This document shows, piece after piece, positions 24,464 to 31,936 of a DNA stretch of 32,015 bases. The notes beneath the pieces were generated by a model, which saw only the letters and a program-made list of their open reading frames with translations, was not told the DNA's origin and searched no databases. Numbering within the stretch: the stretch's first letter is position 1; each line of letters starts with the position of its first letter. A program made the translations under genes and the position numbers. Source of the stretch: Rhizobium sullae (GTDB lineage: Bacteria > Pseudomonadota > Alphaproteobacteria > Rhizobiales > Rhizobiaceae); contig NZ_FWER01000059.1 of the NCBI RefSeq assembly GCF_900169785.1, positions 1 through 32,015 of the forward strand, read 5' to 3'.

Positions 24464-26938
24464 ATGATCGACGCACTTCTGGACAAGATGACCCTTGAAG
24501 AGCAGGTATCCCTGTTGTCGGGCGCGGACTTCTGGACGACGGTTCCGATCGAGTGGCTCGGCATTCCAAAGATCAAGGTAACCGACGGGCCGAACGGAGC
24601 GCGCGGCGGCGGATCGCTTGTCGGTGGCGTGAAATCGGCCTGTTTCCCGGCCGCGATTGCGCTCGGCGCGAGCTGGAATCCGGAGCTGGTGCGGGACATG
24701 GGCACCGCTTTGGCCGAGGAGGCGCGCTCCAAGAGCGCCCGCGTCCTGTTGGCACCGACAGTCAATATCCATCGCTCCGGCCTGAATGGCCGCAATTTCG
24801 AATGCTATTCCGAAGATCCGCATCTGACGTCCGAACTGGCTGTCGCCTATATAGAGGGCGTCCAGGGTGGCGGGGTCGCGGCAACCGTCAAGCATTTCGC
24901 AGCGAATGAATCCGAAATCGAACGCCAGACCATGTCGTCCGATGTCGACGAGCGGGCGTTGCGCGAAATCTATCTGCCGCCCTTCGAAGCGGCGGTGAAG
25001 AAAGCTGGCGTCATGGCGGTGATGTGCTCCTATAACCGCCTGAACGGCACCTATACCAGCGAGCATTCCTGGCTTTTGACCGAAGTGCTGCGCGAGGAGT
25101 GGGGTTTCGAGGGCATCGTCATGTCGGACTGGTTTGGCTCTCATTCGACTGGTGAGACCGTCAATGCAGGGCTTGACCTAGAAATGCCGGGTCCGGCGCG
25201 CGATCGCGGGGAAAAGCTCGTCCAGGCGGTAAAAGACGGCAAGGTGAACCCCAAGACCGTGCGGTCATCGGCCCGTCGCATGCTCTTGCTTCTGGAGCGC
25301 GTCGGCGCATTCGCCGATCCGCTGATGACTGATGAGAAGGCCGAGGACCATCCGCATCATAGGGCGCTCATCCGCAAGCTCGGCGCTGAGGGCGCCGTGC
25401 TCTTGAAGAATAATGGCATCCTGCCGCTCGACAAGTCATCGCTGGACAGGATCGCCGTTCTCGGGCCGAATGCCGATGAAGCCCGCGTCATGGGTGGCGG
25501 CAGTGCTCAGATCAACGCCCACTACAAGGTCAGCCCGCTCGAAGGCATCCGCAAGACGCTTTCCGGCGCCAACAGCGTGTTTCATGCCAGGGGCGTACAG
25601 AACAATCGTTTGACCCGGCTGTTCTCCGGTCCGCTCGCTGTAGAATTCTTCGCCAGCACCGATTGCAGCGGCCCTGTTGTCTGGCGTCAGGATGGCACGG
25701 CGGGTGAGTTCTTTTGGTTCGATCTGCCGGATGTGGTCGACCGCAAGAGCTTCTCTGCCCGGGTCACCGGGAGCTTCAAGCCCGAGACAAGCGGCGAGCA
25801 TGTCTTCGGCATGACCACCGCCGGCCTCGGCAAGCTCTTTGTCGATGGTCATCTGTTGGTGAATTGCCAGGATGGCTGGCAGAAAGGCGACAATTTCTTC
25901 GGTCTCGGCAATGTCGAGGTACGCAACGAAATGACGCTTGAGGCCGGCCACGTTTACGCGGTGTCGATCGATTTCCGTACACTCGACGAAACCTTCGAAG
26001 GGATCGCCTTCAGCGCCATCCGCTTCGGTGTCGAAGTGCCTCTGGGTGATGACGCTGTCGAGGAAGCGGTAAGCCGCGCCCGCGAATGCGATGTGGCAGT
26101 GGTGTTTGCCGGCCGCGAAGGCGAGTGGGATACTGAAGGCCGCGACCTGCCCGGTCTTTCCTTACCCGGTCGCCAGGACGAGATGATCGCCCGCATCGCT
26201 GCGGTCAATCCGCACACGGTCGTTGTCCTGCAGACCGGCGGGCCGATTGCCATGCCGTGGCTTGGCGACGTCGCAGCCGTCCTGCAGATGTGGTATCCGG
26301 GCCAGGAACTCGGCAATGCTGTGGCCGACGTGCTGTTCGGCGATGTCGAGCCGGGCGGCCGCCTGCCGCAAACCTTCCCGAAGTCGCTTGCCGACAACTC
26401 GTCCTTTACCGACGATCCGCTGACCTATCCGGGCAAGGACGGCCATGTCGTGTATAGCGAAGGCATCTATGTCGGCTATCGCCATCACGACACGCGCGCG
26501 ATCACACCGCTTTTTCCATTCGGCTATGGCCTTGGCTACACCAGCTTCGAGTGGAGCGCGCCGCGGCTCTCCTCATCAACGATCGGAGAAGCGGGCGTTT
26601 CAGTCGAGGTGGACGTGACGAATACCGGGGCTCGAGCCGGCTCGGACGTCGTGCAGCTCTACGTTCGTCCGATCGGCTCAAAGATCGACCGGCCAGACAA
26701 GGAACTGCGGGCCTTCGGCAAGCTGCGTCTGGCGCCGGGCAAGAAGGGGACGGTCAGCCTCGGGATACGCCTGCGCGACCTCGCTTATTTCGATGTCGAA
26801 GCGAAAGCGTTTGTCGCACCAGCCGGCGAGTACGAGCTCGTCGTTGCGGCCCATGCGCTGGATATCCGCGGCACAGTCCGGATCGCCCTGTCCGAAACGT
26901 GGCTTGAACCTGAGCGGCCAGCGCCATTGCGAACCTAA
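24464..26938 (+). CDS. Beta-glucosidase, glycoside hydrolase family 3 with PA14 insertion
   Basis: 824 residues, typical of large GH3 beta-glucosidases such as those of Agrobacterium. The GH3 N-terminal barrel has KVTDGPNGARGG, APTVNIHRSGLNGRNFE, VKHFAANESE and the nucleophile in IVMSDWFGSH (Asp222). The GH3 C-terminal domain begins with GAVLLKNNGILPL and is split by a PA14 domain (about residues 385-540, containing TGSFKPETSGEHVFGMTTAG). It then resumes with VVFAGREGEWDTEGRDL, the acid/base region. A fibronectin-III-like domain ends the protein (VEVDVTNTGARAGSDVVQLY). No signal peptide, so it acts on imported oligosaccharides or glycosides in the cytoplasm. The start ATG 24464 follows AGGGAGGG. 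It appears monocistronic. Confidence 0.96.
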   Translation: MIDALLDKMTLEEQVSLLSGADFWTTVPIEWLGIPKIKVTDGPNGARGGGSLVGGVKSACFPAAIALGASWNPELVRDMGTALAEEARSKSARVLLAPTVNIHRSGLNGRNFECYSEDPHLTSELAVAYIEGVQGGGVAATVKHFAANESEIERQTMSSDVDERALREIYLPPFEAAVKKAGVMAVMCSYNRLNGTYTSEHSWLLTEVLREEWGFEGIVMSDWFGSHSTGETVNAGLDLEMPGPARDRGEKLVQAVKDGKVNPKTVRSSARRMLLLLERVGAFADPLMTDEKAEDHPHHRALIRKLGAEGAVLLKNNGILPLDKSSLDRIAVLGPNADEARVMGGGSAQINAHYKVSPLEGIRKTLSGANSVFHARGVQNNRLTRLFSGPLAVEFFASTDCSGPVVWRQDGTAGEFFWFDLPDVVDRKSFSARVTGSFKPETSGEHVFGMTTAGLGKLFVDGHLLVNCQDGWQKGDNFFGLGNVEVRNEMTLEAGHVYAVSIDFRTLDETFEGIAFSAIRFGVEVPLGDDAVEEAVSRARECDVAVVFAGREGEWDTEGRDLPGLSLPGRQDEMIARIAAVNPHTVVVLQTGGPIAMPWLGDVAAVLQMWYPGQELGNAVADVLFGDVEPGGRLPQTFPKSLADNSSFTDDPLTYPGKDGHVVYSEGIYVGYRHHDTRAITPLFPFGYGLGYTSFEWSAPRLSSSTIGEAGVSVEVDVTNTGARAGSDVVQLYVRPIGSKIDRPDKELRAFGKLRLAPGKKGTVSLGIRLRDLAYFDVEAKAFVAPAGEYELVVAAHALDIRGTVRIALSETWLEPERPAPLRT

Positions 26939-26970
26939 AGCCACGGATCCGATGAGAATTCCGTTGTGCT

Positions 26971-27114
26971 TCAGACTGCGTTCATAATCAGGATCGTTCC
27001 TGCGATGAAGACGAATGCAGCTGCCGCAATCGCCGGGCTGATATTTTCACGGATGGTGGAGAACATCTGGCGGGCCAGTGTGCGCTGCACTTCAGTGTAG
27101 CGCGAGAACGCTAC
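26971..27114 (-). pseudogene. C-terminal remnant of an ABC transporter permease
   Basis: On the minus strand the frame ending at TGA 26973-26971 reads TLARQMFSTIRENISPAIAA and AAFVFIAGTILIM. This is like the end of a PotC/YdcV-type spermidine/putrescine ABC permease, with its last cytoplasmic loop and final membrane helix. The similarity ends at about 27114, where the hairpin region begins. No start codon or other domain is present. Confidence 0.55.
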
Positions 27115-27119
27115 AGCCA

Positions 27120-27250
27120 AATGACCTTTCACAAGGTTTCGGAAGGTTGCCTAAAAGGTCATTAGGATCGAAAAAGCAACATTGCCCAAATGACCGTCAT
27201 GTTCCAAAGAGTGCGGTTTCGGTGGGAAAAGCAACACTTCCGAAACCGCA
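27120..27250. repeat. Overlapping stem-loops with a shared loop core
   Basis: Three inverted repeats: AATGACCTTT/AAAGGTCATT (27120-27129 and 27154-27163); GGTCATT/AATGACC (27157-27163 and 27189-27195); TGCGGTTTCGG/CCGAAACCGCA (27212-27222 and 27240-27250). The second and third have different stems but the same loop core AAAAGCAACA (27172-27181 and 27227-27236). GGTCATT is shared by the first two stems, so they exclude each other. GGTTTCGGAAG at 27135-27145 can also pair with CTTCCGAAACC at 27237-27247. Confidence 0.7.
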
Positions 27251-27278
27251 GCTTAGTTCCATAATTCCTATTATGTGA

Positions 27279-27297
27279 TATGTTATAACGTAACATA
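27279..27297. promoter_or_regulatory. Palindromic operator, Zur-like
   Basis: TATGTTA and TAACATA flank 5 bases, a perfect 7-bp inverted repeat with 5-base spacing. Zur (zinc uptake regulator) sites have the same ATGTTA-N5-TAACAT layout. No zinc gene lies next to it, so it may be a leftover promoter or the site of another regulator. Confidence 0.4.
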
Positions 27298-27533
27298 GAG
27301 ACATCGATCCTTTCGCCACTTGAAAAGTCCTGCCTTCGGTGGTGTCGAGAGGCAGGACCATCGCCGAGATCGCCTTGCTTGAGGGCAAAAGCGTCCGCGA
27401 AATCGAGCTTTACCTGGAGCGTGCGCTCGTTGCGACTGCAGACGAACCCTTCGGCGGCTTCGCGCCAAAAGGAGACGTGCATCTGCGGTTCCTATTGCAC
27501 GCGCTAGCCGCCACACGACAGTCGAAGGACACC

Positions 27534-27563
27534 TTGACAGCCATTCAATATACATTATATTAT
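27534..27563 (+). promoter_or_regulatory. Sigma-70 promoter of the blh operon
   Basis: A perfect -35 TTGACA (27534-27539) is followed by TATATT (27556-27561, 16-base spacer) or TATTAT (27558-27563, 18-base spacer) as -10. The -10 lies in the centre of the BigR operator, so repressor binding would block RNA polymerase. Confidence 0.7.
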
Positions 27564-27577
27564 TATGTATATTGAAT
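27543..27577. promoter_or_regulatory. BigR operator (AT-rich palindrome)
   Basis: ATTCAATATACAT (27543-27555) and its exact reverse complement (27565-27577) flank 9 bases: a perfect 13-bp inverted repeat. BigR repressors of Agrobacterium and Xylella are known to bind AT-rich palindromes over the promoter of the blh/bigR operon. The site covers the -10 region and ends 12 bases before the blh ATG. Confidence 0.75.
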
Positions 27578-27589
27578 GAGGAGTAAGTC

Positions 27590-28885
27590 ATGTCCGTCAC
27601 TCGGATAACAGAGCAGCTTTGGGTTGGCGCACAGCCGGATATGGATGCGATCGGCCAGTTTGGCTCCCAAGGTTTCAAGACTTTGATCAACGTCCGTCCC
27701 GACCTCGAAGACGCCGATCAGCCTGGCAACGTCAGGGAACGAGACGCAGCCCGACGCGCCGGGATGAAGTACACCTTCATTCCCGTCACAGGTCCGTCGA
27801 TCACTGAAGCTGATGTGCGCGCGTTCCAGAAGGCTTTCGTCGATGCGGGGGGAAAGGTGATGGCCCACTGCAAATCCGGCACCCGAGCGCTGCTTCTTCA
27901 TGTCGTTGGCGAAGTCCTCGACGGCCGCATCGGGCAGAGTGACGTCGCGGCGTATGGCCGGAAGTACGGCTTTGACCTTTCGGCCGCGGAAAAATGGCTT
28001 TCGCGCCACTATTTGGTGCGGCCCGAGGTCAAGGGCTTTTTTGATCCGCGCACATGGAGCGTCCAATATGTGGTGTCGGACCCGACCACGGCAAAGTGTG
28101 CGATTGTCGATCCGGTCCTGGACTTCGATGAAAAGTCCGGCGCGACGGCAACCAAGAATGCGGACACCATCCTTGAATATGTCGCCACGAAGGGCCTCTA
28201 GGTCGAATGGATTCTCGACACCCATCCGCATGCGGACCATTTCTCCGCCGCCCAATACCTGAAATCGAAGACAGGCGCACCGACCGCGATCGGTGAACGC
28301 GTCGTGGATGTCCAGAAACTCTGGAAGGGCATCTACAACTGGCCCTCACTGGCCACAGACGGTTCTCAGTGGAACAAGCTGTTCGCCCATGGCGAGGAAT
28401 TCACGGTCGGATCGATCAGAGGACGCGTGATGTTCTCGCCGGGCCACACATTGGCATCGGTGACCTATGTTATCGGAGATGCGGCCTTCGTGCACGATAC
28501 AATCTTCCAACCAGACAGCGGCACAGCGCGCGCCGACTTCCCGGGCGGCAACGCATCCGACCTCTGGAATTCGATCCAAGCAATCCTGACGCTCCCGGAC
28601 GAGACGCGCCTGTTCACGGGGCACGACTACCAACCGGACGGACGCCAGCCAAAATGGGAAAGCACGGTCGGCGAACAGAAGCGGCAAAACCAGCACATTG
28701 TCGGCCGCGATGTCGCCGGCTTCGTCAAGATCAGGACGGAGCGTGACAGGACGCTGCCGATGCCGAAGCTCATCCTGCATTCGTTGCAGGTCAATATCCG
28801 CGGCGGTCGGTTGCCCGAACCGGAGGATAACGGAAAACGCTACCTCAAGATTCCACTGGACGCCTTGGAGGGCGCTGCCTGGTGA
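27590..28885 (+). pseudogene. blh: Blh, bifunctional sulfur transferase/dioxygenase, interrupted by in-frame TAG
   Basis: The frame encodes 431 codons with one internal stop, TAG at 28199-28201 (codon 204). Before it lies a phosphatase/rhodanese-like domain with VMAHCKSGTRALLL (Cys94 in a C-x5-R loop). After it lies a metallo-beta-lactamase domain with LDTHPHADHFSAAQYL (metal motif HxHxDH), then FSPGHTLAS, FVHDTIF and FTGHDY. Blh proteins oxidise persulfides arising from sulfide. The frame is otherwise perfect and no start codon is available between the TAG and the metal motif, so the dioxygenase half is probably not made. A sequencing error or natural readthrough are the alternatives. The ribosome binding site is GAGGAG before ATG 27590; the 3' end overlaps bigR. 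Confidence 0.9.
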
Positions 28886-29229
28886 CGGACATGAATCCCG
28901 ACAAGTCAGGCCAGCGCGTGGCGGACCTCACCGACCTGCAGGACAAAGCATCCGAAGTCTCGGAGCTTCTCAAGACGCTCGCCCATCCGATGCGGCTGAT
29001 GATCGTCTGCACCCTTATCAAGGCCGAGTATTCGGTCAGCGAACTCGAAGAGAAACTCGACATCCACCAACCCAATCTCTCGCAGCAACTGACCGTTTTA
29101 CGGGAGGCGGAGGTCGTCGAAACGCGCCGGGAAGGCAAACAGATTTACTACAAATTGACGGCACGGAAGGCGGAGCGTCTCGTTGGCGCGCTCTACGACA
29201 TCTTCTGCGCCGACGGAGACATCGAATGA
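28882..29229 (+). CDS. bigR: BigR-type ArsR-family sulfide-responsive repressor
   Basis: 115 residues, winged helix of the ArsR family: LLKTLAHPMRLMIVCTLIKA, then SVSELEEKLDIHQPNLSQQL as the recognition helix-turn-helix, and REGKQIYYKL as the wing. The two cysteines that form a disulfide or persulfide in BigR are present (VCTLI near residue 36 and IFCADGD near 109). It should repress its own operon through the palindrome at 27543-27577 and let go when sulfide or persulfides rise. The start is GTG 28882, overlapping the blh stop (GTGA); ATG 28891 is possible. Confidence 0.92.
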   Translation: MTDMNPDKSGQRVADLTDLQDKASEVSELLKTLAHPMRLMIVCTLIKAEYSVSELEEKLDIHQPNLSQQLTVLREAEVVETRREGKQIYYKLTARKAERLVGALYDIFCADGDIE

Positions 29230-29416
29230 TCGAATTTTTCCCATCATTGGCAGGCGGCATGCTCATCGGCCTTTCGGCGTCGATGCTCCTGCTCCTCAAC
29301 GGCCGGATCGCTGGAATCAGCGGCATCGTCGGAAGACTGGCGCAGGGCTCGCATATGTCACCTTCCTGACCGCTGGCGTCGTGACCGTCAGTTTCATCAG
29401 AGGGTTTATGTCATGA
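29226..29416 (+). pseudogene. YeeE/YedE-family transporter half, internally deleted
   Basis: ATG 29226 overlaps the bigR stop (ATGA) and begins MIEFFPSLAGGMLIGLSASM, LLLLNGRIAGISGIVGRLA, the normal start of a YeeE-type membrane protein. At about 29345 the sequence jumps to the family's final helix, VTFLTAGVVTVSFIRGFMS, in another frame (ending at TGA 29414-29416). About 75-90 residues between, including the Cys-containing GCTSGHG segment needed for thiosulfate or sulfur-compound passage, are missing. The original would import sulfur compounds with the next gene product. Confidence 0.82.
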
Positions 29417-29844
29417 GGAACAGCGTTCCCAAGATCGCGACGGCTTTGGTTTCCGGTCTTATATTCGGACTGGGTCTGTCGCTCTCCGGCATGCTCGACC
29501 CCGTGCGCGTGCAAGGTTTTCTCGATGTGTTCGGCGCGTGGGACCCGAGCCTGGCATTCGTTCTGGGTGGCGCTGTTGTCGTCGCCTTCCTTGGCGTAGC
29601 CGTATCCCGCCGTCTTTCGAAGCCAGTATTCGACAGGGAGTTCCACCTTCCCGGAACGCAGACGATCGATCGTCGTCTCGTGGTCGGTTCGGCCCTGTTC
29701 GGCATCGGCTGGGGCATTGCCGGATTTTGTCCCGGCCCGGCGATTTCGGCGCTCGCTTTGGGGAAGGTGGAGGTCATTGTCTTTGTTTTTGCGATGGTGC
29801 TCGGGATGGTCGCTCACGACAGATGGGCTGGGCAAGTCAATTGA
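29413..29844 (+). CDS. YeeE/YedE-type sulfur transporter half (DUF6691-like)
   Basis: 143 residues with about four membrane helices. The first has GLIFGLGLSLSGMLDPVRVQ, and the conserved cysteine segment is WGIAGFCPGPAISAL. This is the second half-size partner of the paired YeeE-like proteins in bigR operons. ATG 29413 overlaps the end of the deleted first half by 4 bases. With its partner broken, it may no longer work as a channel. Confidence 0.9.
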   Translation: MRNSVPKIATALVSGLIFGLGLSLSGMLDPVRVQGFLDVFGAWDPSLAFVLGGAVVVAFLGVAVSRRLSKPVFDREFHLPGTQTIDRRLVVGSALFGIGWGIAGFCPGPAISALALGKVEVIVFVFAMVLGMVAHDRWAGQVN

Positions 29845-30620
29845 ACACGAGCATCATAGCGGCTGTCGTGTCAGGCGGCTTGGTGGGTTTCATGTTGGGA
29901 CTGCTCGGTGGCGGAGGCTCAATCCTTGCCACTCCGCTTCTGCTCTACGTCGTGGGGGTCGCCCAGCCGCATGTCGCGATCGGAACAGGAGCGCTTGCCG
30001 TCTCGATGAACGCGTTCGCCAACCTCGCCTCACACGCCACGAAAGGCAAGATTTGGTGGCGCTGCGCCTTGGTCTTCGCCGCAATCGGATCGATCGGAGC
30101 GCTTGCTGGGTCGTCACTCGGCAAAGCCATGGATGGCTCCGCTCTCCTCTTCTTCTTCGGCATCGTGATGATTGTGATCGCGACTATCATGCTGCGTGGA
30201 CAGAAGGCCGTGCATGCCGCTCCGCGGCCTGTTGATACGAGAATGTGCCTGACCACCACTGCCGTTGCGCTGGCGTCTGGCGTAGCGTCCGGATTCTTCG
30301 GCATCGGCGGAGGGTTCCTGATCGTGCCGGGCCTGATGGCCGCTACGGGCATGCCGATGATCAGCGCCGTCGGCTCGTCGCTGCTGGCTGTTGGTGCATT
30401 CGGACTGGCGACTTCAATCAACTACGCGATGTCGGGATTGGTCGACTGGACATTGGCGGCCCAGTTCATCAGCGGCGGCGTGGCCGGAGGCGTTTTGGGT
30501 ATGTTGCTTGCGACAAGGCTTGCGGCCTACAAGAACGTGCTCAATAGGATTTTCTCGATACTCATCTATGCTGTCGCCGCCTGCATCCTTTACAAAAGCG
30601 GTTCAGCGTTCCTTGTGTGA
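29823..30620 (+). CDS. TauE/SafE (TSUP) family sulfite/sulfur exporter
   Basis: 265 residues with about eight membrane helices in two repeats. Each repeat opens with the family's glycine-rich hairpin: GLLGGGGSILATPLL and, later, GFFGIGGGFLIVPGL. TSUP proteins export sulfite or related anions. In bigR operons the protein should remove sulfite formed by Blh. ATG 29823 overlaps the previous gene by 22 bases; a TTG at 29841, with a 4-base overlap, is the alternative and changes only six residues. It is the last gene of the operon. Confidence 0.92.
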   Translation: MGWASQLNTSIIAAVVSGGLVGFMLGLLGGGGSILATPLLLYVVGVAQPHVAIGTGALAVSMNAFANLASHATKGKIWWRCALVFAAIGSIGALAGSSLGKAMDGSALLFFFGIVMIVIATIMLRGQKAVHAAPRPVDTRMCLTTTAVALASGVASGFFGIGGGFLIVPGLMAATGMPMISAVGSSLLAVGAFGLATSINYAMSGLVDWTLAAQFISGGVAGGVLGMLLATRLAAYKNVLNRIFSILIYAVAACILYKSGSAFLV

Positions 30621-30727
30621 GCGCCGCGATGAAGAGCATCAGGTCCACAGCGCTGTTAGCCGGCTGCCACTTTTTGAGAGGCGTAATGACCGCTTCGGGC
30701 CGAAAGGCGACCTCGCTCTCTTGACTG

Positions 30728-30952
30728 TCAGGATATGTTGCCGAGCTCGGCAGCTGCTTCCTTTGCGCCGATCTCGGGATCGCGCCGGAGCTGGAGCCAC
30801 GGCCGGACCATGCGTCTTACCTCAGCTCGTGGCTGCAGGTTCTTTCCAACGACAAACGGGCTATCTTTCAGGCGGCGGCGCATGCCCAGCGGGCTGTCGG
30901 CTTCCTGCGCGGTCTCCAACCCATTCAGGCCGACGAGAGAGCGGCCGCGTAG
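30728..30952 (+). pseudogene. C-terminal remnant of an ArdC-like antirestriction protein
   Basis: The plus frame ending at TAG 30950-30952 reads YVAELGSCFLCADLGIAPEL, then RPDHASYLSSWLQVLSNDKR, AIFQAAAHAQRAVGFL. This is the typical end of ArdC/DUF1738 zincin-like metallopeptidase-type proteins carried by plasmids. The N-terminal DNA-binding domain and the start are missing, and a stop (TGA 30722-30724) lies just upstream. It marks plasmid backbone material beside the DUF736 gene. Confidence 0.8.
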
Positions 30953-30957
30953 AAATG

Positions 30958-31134
30958 CTAAGGTCGGTCGTTGCCATCCGCAACGGCAGACAGCCCTTTC
31001 GGCTCTCTCTCCCCCAAGGTGTTCTGATCGGACGTGAGGTCCAGCTTCCCCCAGATCGATGGTTTCCGGTCGGTGGCTTTCAGCTTTCGGGATTGCTTGA
31101 TTTCGACGATAAACGGCTTTGTCTGCTGACGCAT
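30958..31134 (-). CDS. Small basic plasmid-type protein (58 aa)
   Basis: 58 residues: MRQQTKPFIVEIKQSRKLKA, then KPSIWGKLDLTSDQNTLGE. Small proteins beginning MRxQTKPFxVE with a central PSIW are common on rhizobial plasmids, close to ArdC and DUF736 genes; their role is unknown. ATG 31134 has GGAGG at the right distance; the longer frame from 31218 has no such signal. It is convergent with the ArdC remnant, 5 bases away. Confidence 0.75.
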   Translation of the reverse strand: MRQQTKPFIVEIKQSRKLKATDRKPSIWGKLDLTSDQNTLGEREPKGLSAVADGNDRP

Positions 31135-31591
31135 AGATCCTCCAGGCGACGAATCACGGTCCGACATTATCGCGTTGATAACAGGAGGCAACTGCCCGGG
31201 CGGCCGAGTTTGTCGCATCCAATGTCAGCGCTGTGACACCGAGACAGAGCAGCGGGTTCGCGGCTGCGATGTTCCGACATGGCACGCGCTGACGAGGCCG
31301 GCACGTCCAAGTTCCCTCCCATTGCTGTCATCGGCCACGTCCTCCGCGGGCTCGATGAGGCATGTCTGATCGGAGACCTGCTACGCCTCGATCGTTCTCC
31401 CGCAACGGCCGTCCGCAACTTTATTCCCCTGCGCACTGCGTTCGCATTCCTCGCGAAACAAGAAAGCCGCTCCCGGCCGCCCTCCACTTCGTTTCGTCCC
31501 CTTCGGGGTGCGGTCCGATCGTCCCCGATCCTTGCGACAGCCATCGAGGCCGCGAAGGGCGCGGCCCGAAACAAGCGAAAGGAACCTGGAC
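31135..31591. other. Gene-free leader region upstream of DUF736
   Basis: 457 bases without a supported protein. Frames on both strands are Arg/Ser-rich shadows. Near 31498-31510 there is a short CCCCTTCGGGG hairpin with a UUCG-type loop. The DUF736 ribosome binding site is at about 31579-31584 (AAAGGA). Nothing else is seen. Confidence 0.5.
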
Positions 31592-31903
31592 ATGGCTACC
31601 ATCGGCACCTTCACTTCCACCGAAAACGGCTTCTCCGGCTCGATCCGCACCCTCGCACTCAACGTCAAGGCCCGCATCGCCCGCGTCGACAACCCCTCAG
31701 ACAAGGGGCCGCACTTCCGCATCTACGCCGGCAATGTCGAGTTGGGTGCGGCCTGGCAGAAACGCTCCAGCGAGAGCGACCGCGACTACCTCTCGGTCAA
31801 GCTGGACGATCCGAGCTTCCCCGCTCCGATCTACGCCACCCTCGCCGAAGTCGGTGGCGAGGACGGGCTGCAGTTGATCTGGTCGCGCCCCAACCGCGAC
31901 TGA
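31592..31903 (+). CDS. DUF736 family protein
   Basis: 103 residues: MATIGTFTSTENGFSGSIRT, then VKARIARVDNPSDKGPHFRI, ending LIWSRPNRD. This is the DUF736 family, small proteins very common on alphaproteobacterial plasmids and integrative elements, near conjugation and antirestriction genes. They are predicted to be beta-rich and soluble; the function is not known. The ATG 31592 follows AAAGGAACC; the longer frame from 31508 has no support. A GC-rich hairpin follows. Confidence 0.93.
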   Translation: MATIGTFTSTENGFSGSIRTLALNVKARIARVDNPSDKGPHFRIYAGNVELGAAWQKRSSESDRDYLSVKLDDPSFPAPIYATLAEVGGEDGLQLIWSRPNRD

Positions 31904-31910
31904 GCTCCTC

Positions 31911-31936
31911 GAGGCTCCGCCCGCCGGGCGGGGCCT
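31911..31936 (+). terminator. GC-rich terminator-like hairpin after DUF736
   Basis: GAGGCTCCGCC (31911-31921) pairs with GGCGGGGCCTC (31926-31936) around 4 bases, with one G-T pair. No T tract follows (CTCGTTGTG), so termination may be partial or factor-dependent. Confidence 0.55.

Larger units (their letters stand above)
27115..27542. other. Comparatively AT-rich, structure-rich non-coding stretch
   Basis: Between the permease remnant and the blh promoter there is no convincing gene. The stretch holds the overlapping hairpins at 27120-27250, the TATGTTA-N5-TAACATA palindrome at 27279-27297 and a 7-bp hairpin (CCTGCCT/AGGCAGG, 27329-27356). A plus frame from 27339 (RGRTIAEIALLEGKSVREIE) looks slightly helix-turn-helix-like, but it has no good start and runs through the blh operator. 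Confidence 0.5.

Noticed and set aside
27339..27575. 78-aa frame with a helix-turn-helix-like start
   Set aside because: GTG start without ribosome binding site; the end runs through the blh promoter and operator and gives a low-complexity Tyr-rich tail.
28304..28885. Second half of Blh as a separate protein
   Set aside because: The ATG at 28304 lies after the HxHxDH metal motif, so the product would lack its active site, and there is no ribosome binding site.
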